A program made the position numbers and the translations under genes. Below the pieces are notes generated by a model, which was not told the DNA's origin, ran no database searches, and worked only from the letters and a program-made list of their open reading frames with translations. A stretch of DNA of 64,000 nucleotides. Source: CAWCUU01 sp963798855. GTDB taxonomy: Bacteria; Gemmatimonadota; Gemmatimonadetes; Longimicrobiales; RSA9. The stretch covers positions 620,001-684,000 of the forward strand of contig CAWCUU010000002.1 in the NCBI GenBank assembly GCA_963798855.1, read 5' to 3'. This document shows, piece by piece, positions 37,720 to 46,498 of the stretch; within the stretch, counting starts at the first letter, position 1; each line of letters opens with the position of its first letter.

Positions 37720-37971
37720 TCAAGCGCTGACGCCGGCGTCATCCGCCGCCTCGCCCCAGGGCCGGATATCGTGCAGCTCCCGCAGGATCTGCGAGAGCCG
37801 GCGAAGCTCACGCTCCACCTCGCCGAGAATCTGCCGGAGCTCGGGGTCGGTCACTTCCGGATCGGTCAGCAACAGCTGCACCGAGCCCAGCGCGGCTGTC
37901 AGCGGATTGCCCGCGTCGTGGCGCACCCGCCGCACCCGCTCCACCAGACGGTTGTACTCGGCCGCGTCCAT
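37720..37971 (-). CDS. Small standalone histidine-kinase DHp-like protein
   Basis: This 83-residue protein has two long helices. The H-box-like RHDAGNPLTAALGSVQLLL puts His18 and the following Asn-Pro where sensor kinases carry the phosphorylated His. A second helix, ILGEVERELRRLSQILRELH, could complete a dimerising four-helix bundle. There is no sensor, HAMP or ATPase domain and no receiver next to it. It might be a phosphotransfer protein or a remnant. It precedes gcvH by about 75 bases on the same strand. Confidence 0.6.
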   Translation of the reverse strand: MDAAEYNRLVERVRRVRHDAGNPLTAALGSVQLLLTDPEVTDPELRQILGEVERELRRLSQILRELHDIRPWGEAADDAGVSA

Positions 37972-38231
37972 GATGTCGAAGTGTGAAGTCTCAGGGGTGA
38001 AGAGTCAATTGACGGACCCGAAGGTCGTAGCCCGAGGCGCGAAGCAGCTCTCCTCACCTCGCGCATCTCGGTTTCTCCTTCCCACTTCACAAATCGCGCC
38101 TCATTCTGTAGGTTCTCGTTGCGCCCTCCAGTTCGGAGGCGTCGGGGGCCGTGATGCGGCGGGCAGAGCCTGCCGCACCCGGACCGCGGGTGAACCGACC
38201 CGCTGGTGTCAGCGCCCGATCGTGTCCCGCT
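37972..38231. other. Intergenic stretch without a supported gene
   Basis: This lies between the DHp-like protein and the long Shine-Dalgarno ORF. No coding frame, hairpin with T-run or clear promoter stood out. Confidence 0.5.
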
Positions 38232-38247
38232 GAAAGGAGGTGATCCA
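38232..38247 (+). promoter_or_regulatory. Unusually long Shine-Dalgarno sequence
   Basis: GAAAGGAGGTGATCCA is complementary to the whole conserved 3' tail of 16S rRNA, far longer than the 4-6 bases used elsewhere in this window. Confidence 0.7.
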
Positions 38248-38310
38248 TTGTCTAGTCCCAGTACTGTTCGCAACCTGGCACGGGCAAGCGATCGCCGCCT
38301 CGGCGTCTGA
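38248..38310 (+). CDS. Candidate 20-residue ORF with extended Shine-Dalgarno
   Basis: A TTG at 38248 opens a 20-codon frame reading MSSPSTVRNLARASDRRLGV. The bases just before it, GAAAGGAGGTGATCCA at 38232-38247, are a 15-16 nt perfect complement of the common 3' end of 16S rRNA, with GGAGG seven bases from the start. The peptide is basic and Ser/Arg-rich and I do not recognise it. A terminator-like hairpin follows at 38377. It could be a real small protein, a leader peptide, or an RNA whose job is to bind 30S subunits. An overlapping longer GTG frame (38240-38467) lacks a well-placed ribosome site. Confidence 0.45.
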   Translation: MSSPSTVRNLARASDRRLGV

Positions 38311-38376
38311 GCCGAGCAAGATTGCGAAGTTCTGTCCGCGCCGGCGCGCGATCGCGTCAGGTTGCGGCAGTTCAGT

Positions 38377-38415
38377 GGCGCCGTCGGATCCGTCCGGCGG
38401 CGCCTTCGTTTTCTT
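38377..38415 (+). terminator. Terminator-like hairpin after the 20-codon ORF
   Basis: GGCGCCGTCGG pairs with CCGGCGGCGCC (one T-G wobble) around ATCCGT at 38377-38404. TTCGTTTTCTT follows. Confidence 0.6.
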
Positions 38416-38531
38416 GTCCCGTGCAGGGCGACGTCTTTCCCGGATGCATGCGGGGCCGATAGCTTAGCGGTCGGCGGGCTGCCGATGGAGCCCCCGACGC
38501 CGATCCGCGTGGAACAGAGAGGATACGGCTC

Positions 38532-39701
38532 ATGTCCGTGATGTTACCGGATGTCTCGCGTTCGCCGCTCACCCTGCTCAGTGACGAGGAGCGGCTGTTC
38601 CGGGACACGGTGCGCCAGTTCGCCGAGGAGGTGATCGCACCGCGAGTCGGCGACATGGATGCCGCTGCGTGCATCGACCCCTCGATCGTGACGCAGCTCT
38701 TCGAGCTCGGGCTGATGGCGGTGGAGGTCCCCGAGTCACGCGGCGGGGCGGGCGCCTCCTTCTTCAGCGCCGTGCTGGTCGTGGAGGAACTCTCCCGCGT
38801 CGATCCCAGCGTCGGAGTTTTTGTCGACGTTCAGAACACGCTGATCGACAACTGCCTCCTTCGCTACGCGAACGACGATCAGCAGTCGCAGTATCTGCCG
38901 CGCCTCGCGTCCGACACGGTCGGCGCATACGCGCTGTCGGAGGCCGGCTCCGGCTCCGATGCGTTCGCGCTGGCGACCCGCGCCCGGATGCAGGGCGATG
39001 ACTGGGTACTTTCCGGACAGAAGATGTGGATCACGAACGGCGCGGAGGCGGGCGTCTTCATCGTCTTCGCGAACGCGGACCCGCAAGCCAGCTACCACGG
39101 TATCACCGCCTTCCTCGTCGAAGCCGACACGCCGGGTCTGCGCGTCGGGAAGAAGGAGGACAAGCTCGGCATCCGCGCGTCCTCGACGGTCGAGGTCATT
39201 CTGGAGGAGTGTCGCATCCCGTCGACGAACGTCCTCGGCGACGTCGGCAAGGGATACAAGATCGCGATCGAGACGCTGAACGAGGGGCGCATCGGCATCG
39301 GGGCGCAGATGGTCGGACTCGCTCAGGGCGCGCTCGACCATACGCTGCGCTACGTGCAGGAGCGCGAGCAGTTCGGCCGTCGGATCGGCGACTTCCAGGG
39401 GGTGCAGTTCCAGCTCGCGGAGATGCGCACGCAGCTCGAGGCGGCACGACTCCTCGTCTACAACGCCGCTCGACTGAAGGAGGCGGGCCAGCCGTTCCTG
39501 GTGGAGGCGGCGATGGCCAAGCTCCATGCGTCGGAGGTCGCGCAGCGGATCGCGTCCGGCTGCGTGGATCTGCACGGCGGCTACGGCTTCACACGTGAAT
39601 ACCCGGTCGAGAAGCTTTACCGCGACGCGAAGATCGGCACGATCTATGAGGGCACGAGCAACATGCAAAGGCAGACGATCGCGAAGTACATCCTGAGGTG
39701 A
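38532..39701 (+). CDS. Acyl-CoA dehydrogenase, short/branched-chain type
   Basis: This 389-residue FAD enzyme introduces the 2,3 double bond into acyl-CoA and passes electrons to ETF. It has YALSEAGSGSDAFAL and WITNGAEAGVFIVFA (FAD/substrate loops), REQFGRRIGDFQGVQFQLAEM, and catalytic Glu in GTIYEGTSNMQRQTIAKYIL. The pattern is closest to short or short/branched-chain dehydrogenases. AGAGAGGA upstream sets the start. It is followed at 160 bases by a second, larger acyl-CoA dehydrogenase, suggesting a fatty-acid or branched-chain catabolism pair. Confidence 0.95.
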   Translation: MSVMLPDVSRSPLTLLSDEERLFRDTVRQFAEEVIAPRVGDMDAAACIDPSIVTQLFELGLMAVEVPESRGGAGASFFSAVLVVEELSRVDPSVGVFVDVQNTLIDNCLLRYANDDQQSQYLPRLASDTVGAYALSEAGSGSDAFALATRARMQGDDWVLSGQKMWITNGAEAGVFIVFANADPQASYHGITAFLVEADTPGLRVGKKEDKLGIRASSTVEVILEECRIPSTNVLGDVGKGYKIAIETLNEGRIGIGAQMVGLAQGALDHTLRYVQEREQFGRRIGDFQGVQFQLAEMRTQLEAARLLVYNAARLKEAGQPFLVEAAMAKLHASEVAQRIASGCVDLHGGYGFTREYPVEKLYRDAKIGTIYEGTSNMQRQTIAKYILR

Positions 39702-39858
39702 GCGGTCGCCCGCGCGCGTTTCCGGCAGCGCGATAGCGGGAATTCCCCGACACCCGCCGCGGGGATCTCTCGATCGACAACGCCGCGCCGTCGGAGCATG
39801 GAAGGAAGTTCCGACGGAACCAGTGACTCTCCGCGACGGTTCTTCAAACAGAGGACGC

Positions 39859-41745
39859 ATGAGCACTCAGGCACCGGAGCGCCAGACCCAGAGGCAGCAG
39901 GTCACGGAGCGGGATGCCCGCGCCGTGGCGGAAGCGGCGCGCGAGACGGAATGGACGAAGCCGAGCTTCGTGCGGGAGCTCTTCCTCGGCAAGCTGCGAA
40001 TGGACCTGCTGTACCCGCTCCCCGCGTCGGAGCCGGAGGAGCAGCGCCGCGGCGAGGATTTCCTTTCGCGCCTGGACGAGTTCCTGCGCCGTGTCGATGC
40101 AGCCCACATTGATCGCACGGGCCGTGTCCCGGATGACGTGCTGGATGGGCTTCGGGCGACCGGCGCGTTCGGCATCAAGATTCCGCGCGAGTATGGTGGG
40201 CTCGGTTTGCCGCAGCGCTGGTACAATCGCGCGATCGCGTTGGTGAGCTCGCACTGTACGGCGCTCGGCGTGCTGCTCTCGGCGCACCAATCCATTGGCG
40301 TGCCGCAGCCGCTCAAGATGTTCGGGACTCCGGAGCAGAAGCAGAAGTACCTGCCCCGCCTGGCGCGGGGTGCCATCAGCGCATTCGCGCTCACCGAAGA
40401 GGACGTCGGATCGGACCCCGCGAGGATGACCGCCACCGCCGAGCCCGCGGAGGATGGCGAATCCTACGTCCTGAACGGAGAGAAGCTCTGGGCGACGAAT
40501 GGGCCCGTGGCGGAGGTCATGGTGGTGATGGCGCGGACGCCCGCGCCCGCGCCCGGCAAGCGGCCGGGCATCACGGCGTTCATCGTCGAAAGCGACTGGC
40601 CGGGCGTCAGCACCGCACACCGCTGCGAGTTCATGGGGTTGAACGGCATCGAGAACGGCGTGCTCCGCTTCGAGAACGTGCGGGTGCCGAAGGAGAACGT
40701 TCTCTGGGGCGAGGGCAAGGGGCTGAAGCTCGCGCTGATCACGCTGAACACGGGGCGCCTGACGATCCCGGCCAACTGTGCTGCGGCCGGCAAGTGGTGC
40801 CTGCAGGTGGTGCGGGAATGGAGCAAGGTACGCAAGCAATGGGGCGCACCGATCGGTCGCCACGACGCCGTGGCGCAGATGATCGCCGACATCGCAGCGA
40901 CCGCGTTCGCGATGGAGGCGGTGACCGAGGTTTCGGCGGCGCTCGCCGATGCGGGCGATCGCGACATCCGCCTCGAGGCGGCGATCGCCAAGCTCTTCAA
41001 CTCCGAATCCGCGTGGCGCGTCGCCGACGAGACGATGCAGGTGCGTGGCGGCCGGGGGTACGAGACGGCGGCGTCACTGGAAGCGCGCGGCGAGCCGGGC
41101 ATCGCCGTCGAGAAGGTCATGCGGGACCTGCGAATCAACCGGATCTTCGAGGGATCGAGCGAGATCATGCGGCTGTTCATCGCGCGCGAAGCCGTCGACC
41201 CGCACCTGCAGAAGGCGGGCGCGATGCTCGATCCGGAGGCCGCCGCCTCCGCCAAGGCGCGCAGCCTAATGCGCCTCGGCACGCACATGGCCGGCTGGTT
41301 CGGCGGCAATGTCGTGGGCTGGAGCGCCTGGCCCCGCCACGGCGAGTTCGGCCGGCTGGCCGGGCACGTTCGCTTCGCCGAAGGCGCCGCCCGCAAGCTC
41401 GCCCGCACCCTGGCCTACGCGATGGCCCGCTTCGGGCCGACGCTGGAGAAGCGGCAGTCCACATTGTTCCGCCTCGTCGACATCGGCTCGGAGCTGTTCG
41501 CGATGGCCGCGGTGTGCTCGTTCGCGGCACAGCAGGCGTCGGCGCGGGGCGACGACCGCACGCCGTTCCGACTGGCGGACGCGTTCTGCCGCGCCGCACG
41601 CCGCCGAATCCACGTGCTTTTCGAGGCGGTGTTCGACAACGACGATCGCTGGAACTATCGCTTCGCCCAGACCGTCCTCGCTGGCGATTACACGTGGCTG
41701 GAGGAGGGCATTCTGCTGGCCCCGCGGCCTGCCGATACGGTATAG
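39859..41745 (+). CDS. Acyl-CoA dehydrogenase with C-terminal extension (VLCAD/FadE-like)
   Basis: This 628-residue enzyme carries a canonical acyl-CoA dehydrogenase core: ALTEEDVGSDPARM, LNGEKLWATNG, RKQWGAPIGRHDAVAQMIADIA, and catalytic Glu in NRIFEGSSEIMRLFIAREAVD. An additional ~180-residue C-terminal helical domain follows. That architecture is seen in VLCAD/ACAD9-type, often membrane-associated enzymes acting on long chains. AGAGGA lies eight bases before the ATG at 39859. Being next to the shorter dehydrogenase suggests a split of chain-length ranges. Confidence 0.93.
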   Translation: MSTQAPERQTQRQQVTERDARAVAEAARETEWTKPSFVRELFLGKLRMDLLYPLPASEPEEQRRGEDFLSRLDEFLRRVDAAHIDRTGRVPDDVLDGLRATGAFGIKIPREYGGLGLPQRWYNRAIALVSSHCTALGVLLSAHQSIGVPQPLKMFGTPEQKQKYLPRLARGAISAFALTEEDVGSDPARMTATAEPAEDGESYVLNGEKLWATNGPVAEVMVVMARTPAPAPGKRPGITAFIVESDWPGVSTAHRCEFMGLNGIENGVLRFENVRVPKENVLWGEGKGLKLALITLNTGRLTIPANCAAAGKWCLQVVREWSKVRKQWGAPIGRHDAVAQMIADIAATAFAMEAVTEVSAALADAGDRDIRLEAAIAKLFNSESAWRVADETMQVRGGRGYETAASLEARGEPGIAVEKVMRDLRINRIFEGSSEIMRLFIAREAVDPHLQKAGAMLDPEAAASAKARSLMRLGTHMAGWFGGNVVGWSAWPRHGEFGRLAGHVRFAEGAARKLARTLAYAMARFGPTLEKRQSTLFRLVDIGSELFAMAAVCSFAAQQASARGDDRTPFRLADAFCRAARRRIHVLFEAVFDNDDRWNYRFAQTVLAGDYTWLEEGILLAPRPADTV

Positions 41746-41814
41746 TCCGACTCGGCCGCCAATCGGCCGGCGGTCACCGTGACCGCCGGCCACCGCCCCC
41801 TCCTCCGGAGCGTG

Positions 41815-44640
41815 ATGGTGCACCGCCCCCCTCGTCTCCTGCTCGGGCTGTTGCTGTGCGTCGCGGCGAGCAGCGCTGCCGCGCAGCAGCCCGCCTCCGT
41901 CGACCCCGTGCTGCGCGCACTGCTCCGGTCCGGTGTTCGCGCGCGGCTCGACCGGATGCCCCGCACCGAGGCGCGTGATACGGCCCGACCACGATCGGTG
42001 TTCGGTACGCTGACGCTCAGCGCGACGACGGCCGCCGGGGCGGGGCGAATCAGCATCTTCCTGGACTCACGCGACCCGGCCGCGGCCGATGCGGTCCGCG
42101 CCGTGGGTGGGGACGTGCTCGCGGAGGCGGGCGGCATCATTGCCGCGAACGTGCCGGTCGCCGCGCTCGAGGAGCTCAGCCGCTCCGGTCGGTTCGACCG
42201 CATCGAAGCGGCGAGGCGCGTGCGCATCGCCGACGACTCGAGCATCATCGCGATCAGCGCGCAGGAGGTGCGCGAGCAGGTCGGAGGCAGCTGGCTCGGC
42301 TTCGACGGCGGGGGCACGCTCGTCGGCATCTATGACACGGGGATCGATTTCCGGCACGAGGACTTCATCGGCCCCGACGGCAAGACGCGAGTGCTCGGGA
42401 TCTGGGACCAGACGGACTCGAGCGCGTCGCCGCCGACCGGGTTCACCTTCGGACGCTACTGCTCGCCGGACGACATCCAGCAGGGTATCGACGGTGCGGC
42501 GGCGCCGTGCCGGGAGCACGACATCGCGGGTCACGGCACGCACGTCGCCGGGATCGCGGCTGGCGATGGAAGCGCTGGAACCACGGATTACCGCTACGCG
42601 GGCGTCGCCCCGGCCGCCGGGCTCCTGATCGTGAAAGGCGGGAACGCCTCCTTCTCCGAGGAGAACATCGCCGCGGGCCTGCAGTGGCTGAAGGAGGAAT
42701 CACAGAGGCTCGGCCGTCCGATTGCGGTGAACCTGTCGCTCGGCAGCTCCTTCGGTCCACACGACGGCACGCGTCTCTACGAGCAGATGCTGGACAGCCT
42801 CTCGGGCCGAGGGTACATTGTGTCGGTCGCCGCCGGTAACAACGGGAACAACCGCGATATCCCCGCTTCCGGCGCTTATCCGCTGATCCACGGCGAGGTG
42901 GTGCCGGCCGCGGGCACGACGAGGGAGCTGGACATCGCGGTGCCGAACTACGTGCCGACGGGGGAGTTCTGTAGTGACTACGCCGTCAACGATGCCTGGT
43001 ACGGCGGTCCCGACCAGCTCGTCATCCGCGTGACCCGCCCCGACGGAACCTCGCTTCAGGCCGTTACGGGGGACACGGTCGTCCAGAGCGTGACCAGCAC
43101 CGGTCTGATCTACATCGACAACGCCTCCACCGGTCCGGACCCCGAGAACGGCGACAACGAAGCCTACATCGAATTCAGCAACTGCGATCCGGCGGCCGGT
43201 GCACCGCAGGCCGGCATATGGAAGATCGAAGTCACGCCGGCCCCCGCCACGACGCCGACTGGCGAGCCGTTCGATCTCTGGCTCTTTGATTCGGCTCTCG
43301 GCAGCAGCGAGTTCGCCGGCGGTGCCGCCGGCTTCGACAACCGCTCGACGGTCGAGTCGCCCGGCAGCGCGAAGCGGGCGATCACTGCGGGAGCGTTCCT
43401 GAGCAGCGCGTGTTTTCCGAGCACCGATGGCAACACCTACTGCTCCGTGCCTGAGTTCCAGGAGCCGAGCGGCGACATTGCGGTATTCTCCGGCGCGGGT
43501 CCGACCCGCGATGACCGGCAGAAGCCGGACATCTCCGCGCCAGGACGGATCGTGATTTCGACCCTGTCGAGCGACGCCAGCTTCTCTGAGATCTTCATCT
43601 CGCCGGATGACCGTCACGTCGCGCTCCAGGGGACCAGCATGGCGGCGCCGCACATGACCGGCGCGACCGCGCTGTTCCTCCAGGCGGACTCGACCCTCAC
43701 GCCAGAGGATCTGAGGGCGGTGCTCGCCGGCAGCGCCGACACCCCACCGATCGTGCAGCACTCGTACGTGGACGGCGACCCCGGCGGCATCCCGAACCTC
43801 GACTGGGGATGGGGCAAGCTGGACGTCAAGGCGGCACTGGTGGAGCTGGGCGCGACGTCCGGCGCCTCCACGCTCGCCGTCGAGGTCACGAAGCTCACGC
43901 CGCCGGCAAGCCCGAGTAGCGCGCAGGGGACGCGCATTGCACTCCTCGACGTCCACCTCACGGCCACCGGCTCCGAGCCGGTCAATCTCTACCAGGTCGG
44001 CTTCCGCGTGTCCGGAAGTGACGCCGGCGCCAACGTGGTGCTCATCGCGGACCAGAACGGGGATCAGGCGATCGAGGCGGGCGAGCCGCAGATCGGCTCG
44101 GCTCCGGTCGGGCACACGGGACCGACAGACGTATCGGTGCCGCTGGAGGCGCCGCTGGCCGTGACACCGGGCACGCCGATCGATGTCATCGCTGCGGTGC
44201 AGATGAGCGGCAATGCGCCGAACGGCTCCGTGCTGCGCCTGACCTACCTTCCGGCACAGCTCCGCAGCGCAGGCGCGGAGACCCATGTCACGTGGCTCCG
44301 CTCGCAGCCTACATTGGCCGTGGCGTCGGACCAGACCCGGACGACCGTGCTGCAGGGCGAGCAGGTCTTCGCGCTGAGCCAGAACCCGATCCGCTCGAGC
44401 CCCGTGTACTTCAACTTCAGCGTGATGCCGGATCGGGCGGCGATCTACACGCTGACCGGTCGGCGCGTCATCGACCTGGTCTCCCGGATCGACAATGGCT
44501 TCCGCGCGGTCTGGGATGTCACCAACGACGGCGACGTCACCGTCGCGCCGGGGATCTATCTGCTCGTCGTGGACGTGGCCGGGCAGCGGATCACGCAGAA
44601 GCTCATCATCACCGGCGAGCAGGCCGGGGGAAGCGATTAG
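41815..44640 (+). CDS. Secreted subtilisin-family (S8) serine protease with FlgD-like C-terminal domain
   Basis: This 941-residue exported protease has a signal peptide (LLLGLLLCVAASSAAAQQ). Its catalytic triad is Asp174 (GIYDTGID), His240 (GHGTHVAGIAAG) and Ser608 (GTSMAAPHMTG). A long insert of about 180 residues lies between the oxyanion-region Asn (AGNNGNN) and the Ser block. After the catalytic domain come a beta-sandwich region (about 690-830) and a final FlgD Ig-like domain (about 875-935) with IYTLTGRRVIDL and APGIYLLVV. Such tails resemble the C-terminal signals of type IX-like secretion. It is followed three bases later by a PorV/PorQ-type protein. Confidence 0.92.
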   Translation: MVHRPPRLLLGLLLCVAASSAAAQQPASVDPVLRALLRSGVRARLDRMPRTEARDTARPRSVFGTLTLSATTAAGAGRISIFLDSRDPAAADAVRAVGGDVLAEAGGIIAANVPVAALEELSRSGRFDRIEAARRVRIADDSSIIAISAQEVREQVGGSWLGFDGGGTLVGIYDTGIDFRHEDFIGPDGKTRVLGIWDQTDSSASPPTGFTFGRYCSPDDIQQGIDGAAAPCREHDIAGHGTHVAGIAAGDGSAGTTDYRYAGVAPAAGLLIVKGGNASFSEENIAAGLQWLKEESQRLGRPIAVNLSLGSSFGPHDGTRLYEQMLDSLSGRGYIVSVAAGNNGNNRDIPASGAYPLIHGEVVPAAGTTRELDIAVPNYVPTGEFCSDYAVNDAWYGGPDQLVIRVTRPDGTSLQAVTGDTVVQSVTSTGLIYIDNASTGPDPENGDNEAYIEFSNCDPAAGAPQAGIWKIEVTPAPATTPTGEPFDLWLFDSALGSSEFAGGAAGFDNRSTVESPGSAKRAITAGAFLSSACFPSTDGNTYCSVPEFQEPSGDIAVFSGAGPTRDDRQKPDISAPGRIVISTLSSDASFSEIFISPDDRHVALQGTSMAAPHMTGATALFLQADSTLTPEDLRAVLAGSADTPPIVQHSYVDGDPGGIPNLDWGWGKLDVKAALVELGATSGASTLAVEVTKLTPPASPSSAQGTRIALLDVHLTATGSEPVNLYQVGFRVSGSDAGANVVLIADQNGDQAIEAGEPQIGSAPVGHTGPTDVSVPLEAPLAVTPGTPIDVIAAVQMSGNAPNGSVLRLTYLPAQLRSAGAETHVTWLRSQPTLAVASDQTRTTVLQGEQVFALSQNPIRSSPVYFNFSVMPDRAAIYTLTGRRVIDLVSRIDNGFRAVWDVTNDGDVTVAPGIYLLVVDVAGQRITQKLIITGEQAGGSD

Positions 44641-44642
44641 GA

Positions 44643-45638
44643 ATGACGCCTCGCACCGGGTTCCTGGACGGTGTCGCAGCCCGTCTCGCACTCGCCCTGC
44701 TGGCGACGGCGATCGCTGGGCCCGCGCCGCTGCGGGCACAGGATGGAGGATCCGGCACAACCGGCGCGGTAGTGCTCGAGCTGCCCGCCGGCAGCCGCGC
44801 GACCGCGTTCGCCGGCGCCTACACCGCCGGGACCGACATCGACGCGCTCTTCTACAACCCGGCCGGCGCCGGTCGCCTCGACGCCGCCGCGGGCCTCGCC
44901 TATGAATCGTTCGTCGCCGACATCACGCTCGGCTCCGCGGCCGCCGCGTTGCGCGTCGGGCCCGTCGTGCTCGGCGCCGCGATCTCCTATCTCGATGGCG
45001 GCTCCGTCGACGTGCTAGAGCCCGACCCCGCCTACGGCGGCCAGACCGGCCGCCCCACAGGCGCGACTGCCACGGCGGGTGAGACCGCAGCGAAGCTCGC
45101 GGTGGCCGTCCCGCTACCCCTCTCGAACCTCCGCGTAGGGGCCGCGCTGGGCTACGTCTCCAGCGATCTGGCGAACACGAGCCACTCCGGCGCGATCGTG
45201 GACCTCGGGCTCCAGTACGACCCCACCCCCGCCGTCACCGTGGGCGCCGCGGTCCGCAACATCGGGGGCTCGCTCTCGGGCCCCGGCGACGCTCCACTCC
45301 CGCGCGAAGCCCGCTTCGGTGTCTCCGCCGGAATGCCGCTCGGCGAGCGGATCGGAGGGAGGGTCTCAGCCGACTACATCGCGCACCTCGAGGACAGCGG
45401 TGGTGTCTTCGCCGGCGGAGTCGAGCTCGGGCTGCTGCCGGATCCGAAACGCCACCTGAGCGCGGTCGGGCGCATCGGCTACGGCACCCAGAGCGGCTCC
45501 GATGGACTCGGCGGCGAGCTGCGTCTCGGAGCCGGCGTCGGCCTTGGACCCGTGAGCCTGGACTACACCTACCAGAGCCTCGACTTCTTCGGCGCCGTTC
45601 ACCGCTTCGGGATCCGCTGGAGCAGAGGCGGTCGCTGA
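44643..45638 (+). CDS. PorV/PorQ-family outer membrane protein
   Basis: This 331-residue FadL-like barrel is preceded by a signal peptide ending PLRAQ. The block ELPAGSRATAFAGAYTAGTD followed by ALFYNPAGAGRLD is the PorV/PorQ signature. Repeating strands follow, ending with an aromatic-containing RFGIRWSRGGR. PorV and PorQ escort cargo in Bacteroidetes type IX secretion. Here the gene starts three bases after the FlgD-tailed protease, so the two are almost certainly co-transcribed, hinting at a dedicated cargo and escort pair. It converges on the antitoxin-like gene. Confidence 0.85.
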   Translation: MTPRTGFLDGVAARLALALLATAIAGPAPLRAQDGGSGTTGAVVLELPAGSRATAFAGAYTAGTDIDALFYNPAGAGRLDAAAGLAYESFVADITLGSAAAALRVGPVVLGAAISYLDGGSVDVLEPDPAYGGQTGRPTGATATAGETAAKLAVAVPLPLSNLRVGAALGYVSSDLANTSHSGAIVDLGLQYDPTPAVTVGAAVRNIGGSLSGPGDAPLPREARFGVSAGMPLGERIGGRVSADYIAHLEDSGGVFAGGVELGLLPDPKRHLSAVGRIGYGTQSGSDGLGGELRLGAGVGLGPVSLDYTYQSLDFFGAVHRFGIRWSRGGR

Positions 45639-45648
45639 GCCCCTCTCA

Positions 45649-45855
45649 TCAGGACAGCACGTCCCGGCGACCGCTCCGCACCTCGCGCAGCCAGCGCTGG
45701 TAGTCGATCGCCGCGGTGAGCGCAGCCTCTATGCTGCGGATCACCTCCCGCTCCGCGACCTCCTGTCGTGCGCGCTCGACGAGCTCGTGGTTGAGCAGGA
45801 ACGTGTGCGCCCTGCGTCGTGATCCTGCCGCCCGCCCGACACCGGTCTCCTTCAT
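45649..45855 (-). CDS. Small ribbon-helix-helix/VapB-like protein, orphan antitoxin candidate
   Basis: This 68-residue protein, preceded by GAGGAGGCC, has a basic N-terminus and the pattern RAHTFLLNHELVERARQEVAEREVIRSIEAALTAAI cut by short turns. It resembles type II antitoxins with a short DNA-binding strand and helices. No toxin gene (PIN, RelE, MazF) lies next to it: downstream is the convergent PorV gene and upstream the divergent GroES. It may be an orphan regulator. The family call is by pattern only. Confidence 0.5.
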   Translation of the reverse strand: MKETGVGRAAGSRRRAHTFLLNHELVERARQEVAEREVIRSIEAALTAAIDYQRWLREVRSGRRDVLS

Positions 45856-45968
45856 TGCAGGCCTCCTCTTCCGCCCGTGCATTGCAGCGAGAATGCACCG
45901 ACCCGCAGGTCAAGGCCATGGCGGAGGGGGACGGTTGCGCGGCTCGTGCCGCCAGCCATATTTGCGGC

Positions 45969-46349
45969 ATGGAAGGCAAGGGGAAGCGCCTGATCGTGGT
46001 CGGCGACCGGATCCTGGTCACGCCGGAGGAGGGCGAGGAGCGCAGCCGTGTCGGGCTGTACCTGCCTGCTTCCGCGGTGGACAGCCAGGCCGTGCAGGCC
46101 GGCACCGTCGTCGCGTGCGGGCCCGGCACACCGGTTTCCGCCCCCACGGAGCTCAACGAGGAGCCCTGGAAGATCGGCAGCGGCGAGGCTCGCTACCTCC
46201 CCGTGCAGGCTCGGTCGGGCGACTACGCGATCTTCTTTCGACGCGCCGCCGTGGAGATCACCTTCGAAGGCGACCGCTACCTCGTCGTTCCCCAGGCGGC
46301 GATCCTCGTGCTCGTGCGCGAAGACCGCGTCGTCGGGGAGAAATGGTAG
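45969..46349 (+). CDS. GroES-like co-chaperonin (Cpn10 fold)
   Basis: This 126-residue divergent GroES-type protein has the opening VVGDRILVTPEEGEERSRVG, a mobile-loop region, then LYLPASAVDSQAVQAGTVVACGPG, matching GroES GGIILP...GxVVAVGPG. The end QAAILVLVREDRVVG matches the final strand. It is about 30 residues longer than GroES and no groL lies beside it, so it may be an accessory co-chaperonin. ATG 45969 has no clear ribosome site, and an in-frame ATG at 45918 is an alternative. A terminator and hslO follow, making a folding-related neighbourhood. Confidence 0.75.
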   Translation: MEGKGKRLIVVGDRILVTPEEGEERSRVGLYLPASAVDSQAVQAGTVVACGPGTPVSAPTELNEEPWKIGSGEARYLPVQARSGDYAIFFRRAAVEITFEGDRYLVVPQAAILVLVREDRVVGEKW

Positions 46350-46445
46350 GAGCGGGTCGTCGCAGACGCGTACCCCACGCCGCCGTCGGAGATCAGCACG
46401 AGGGCACCCCGTCCGGCGGCCGGGGTAAAGGGCAACAGGAGCACC

Positions 46446-46475
46446 GAGCGGCCCCGCGGGGCCGCTCTTCTTGTT
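46446..46475 (+). terminator. Intrinsic terminator after the GroES-like gene
   Basis: GAGCGGCCCC and GGGGCCGCTC form a perfect 10-bp stem around GC. TTCTTGTT follows. It separates the GroES-like gene from hslO. Confidence 0.75.
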
Positions 46476-46498
46476 CGCAGCACGGGGGAAGCCCAGGG

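Noticed and set aside
38232..38247. Fragment of a 16S rRNA gene on the minus strand
   Set aside because: Only the last 15-16 bases match the complement of 16S rRNA. The sequence on either side has no rRNA similarity, so a long Shine-Dalgarno is the better reading.
38455..38515. tRNA-like stretch (GATAGCTTAGCGGT resembles a D-arm)
   Set aside because: No T-arm GTTCGA motif, no matching acceptor stem and no CCA-compatible 3' end were found.
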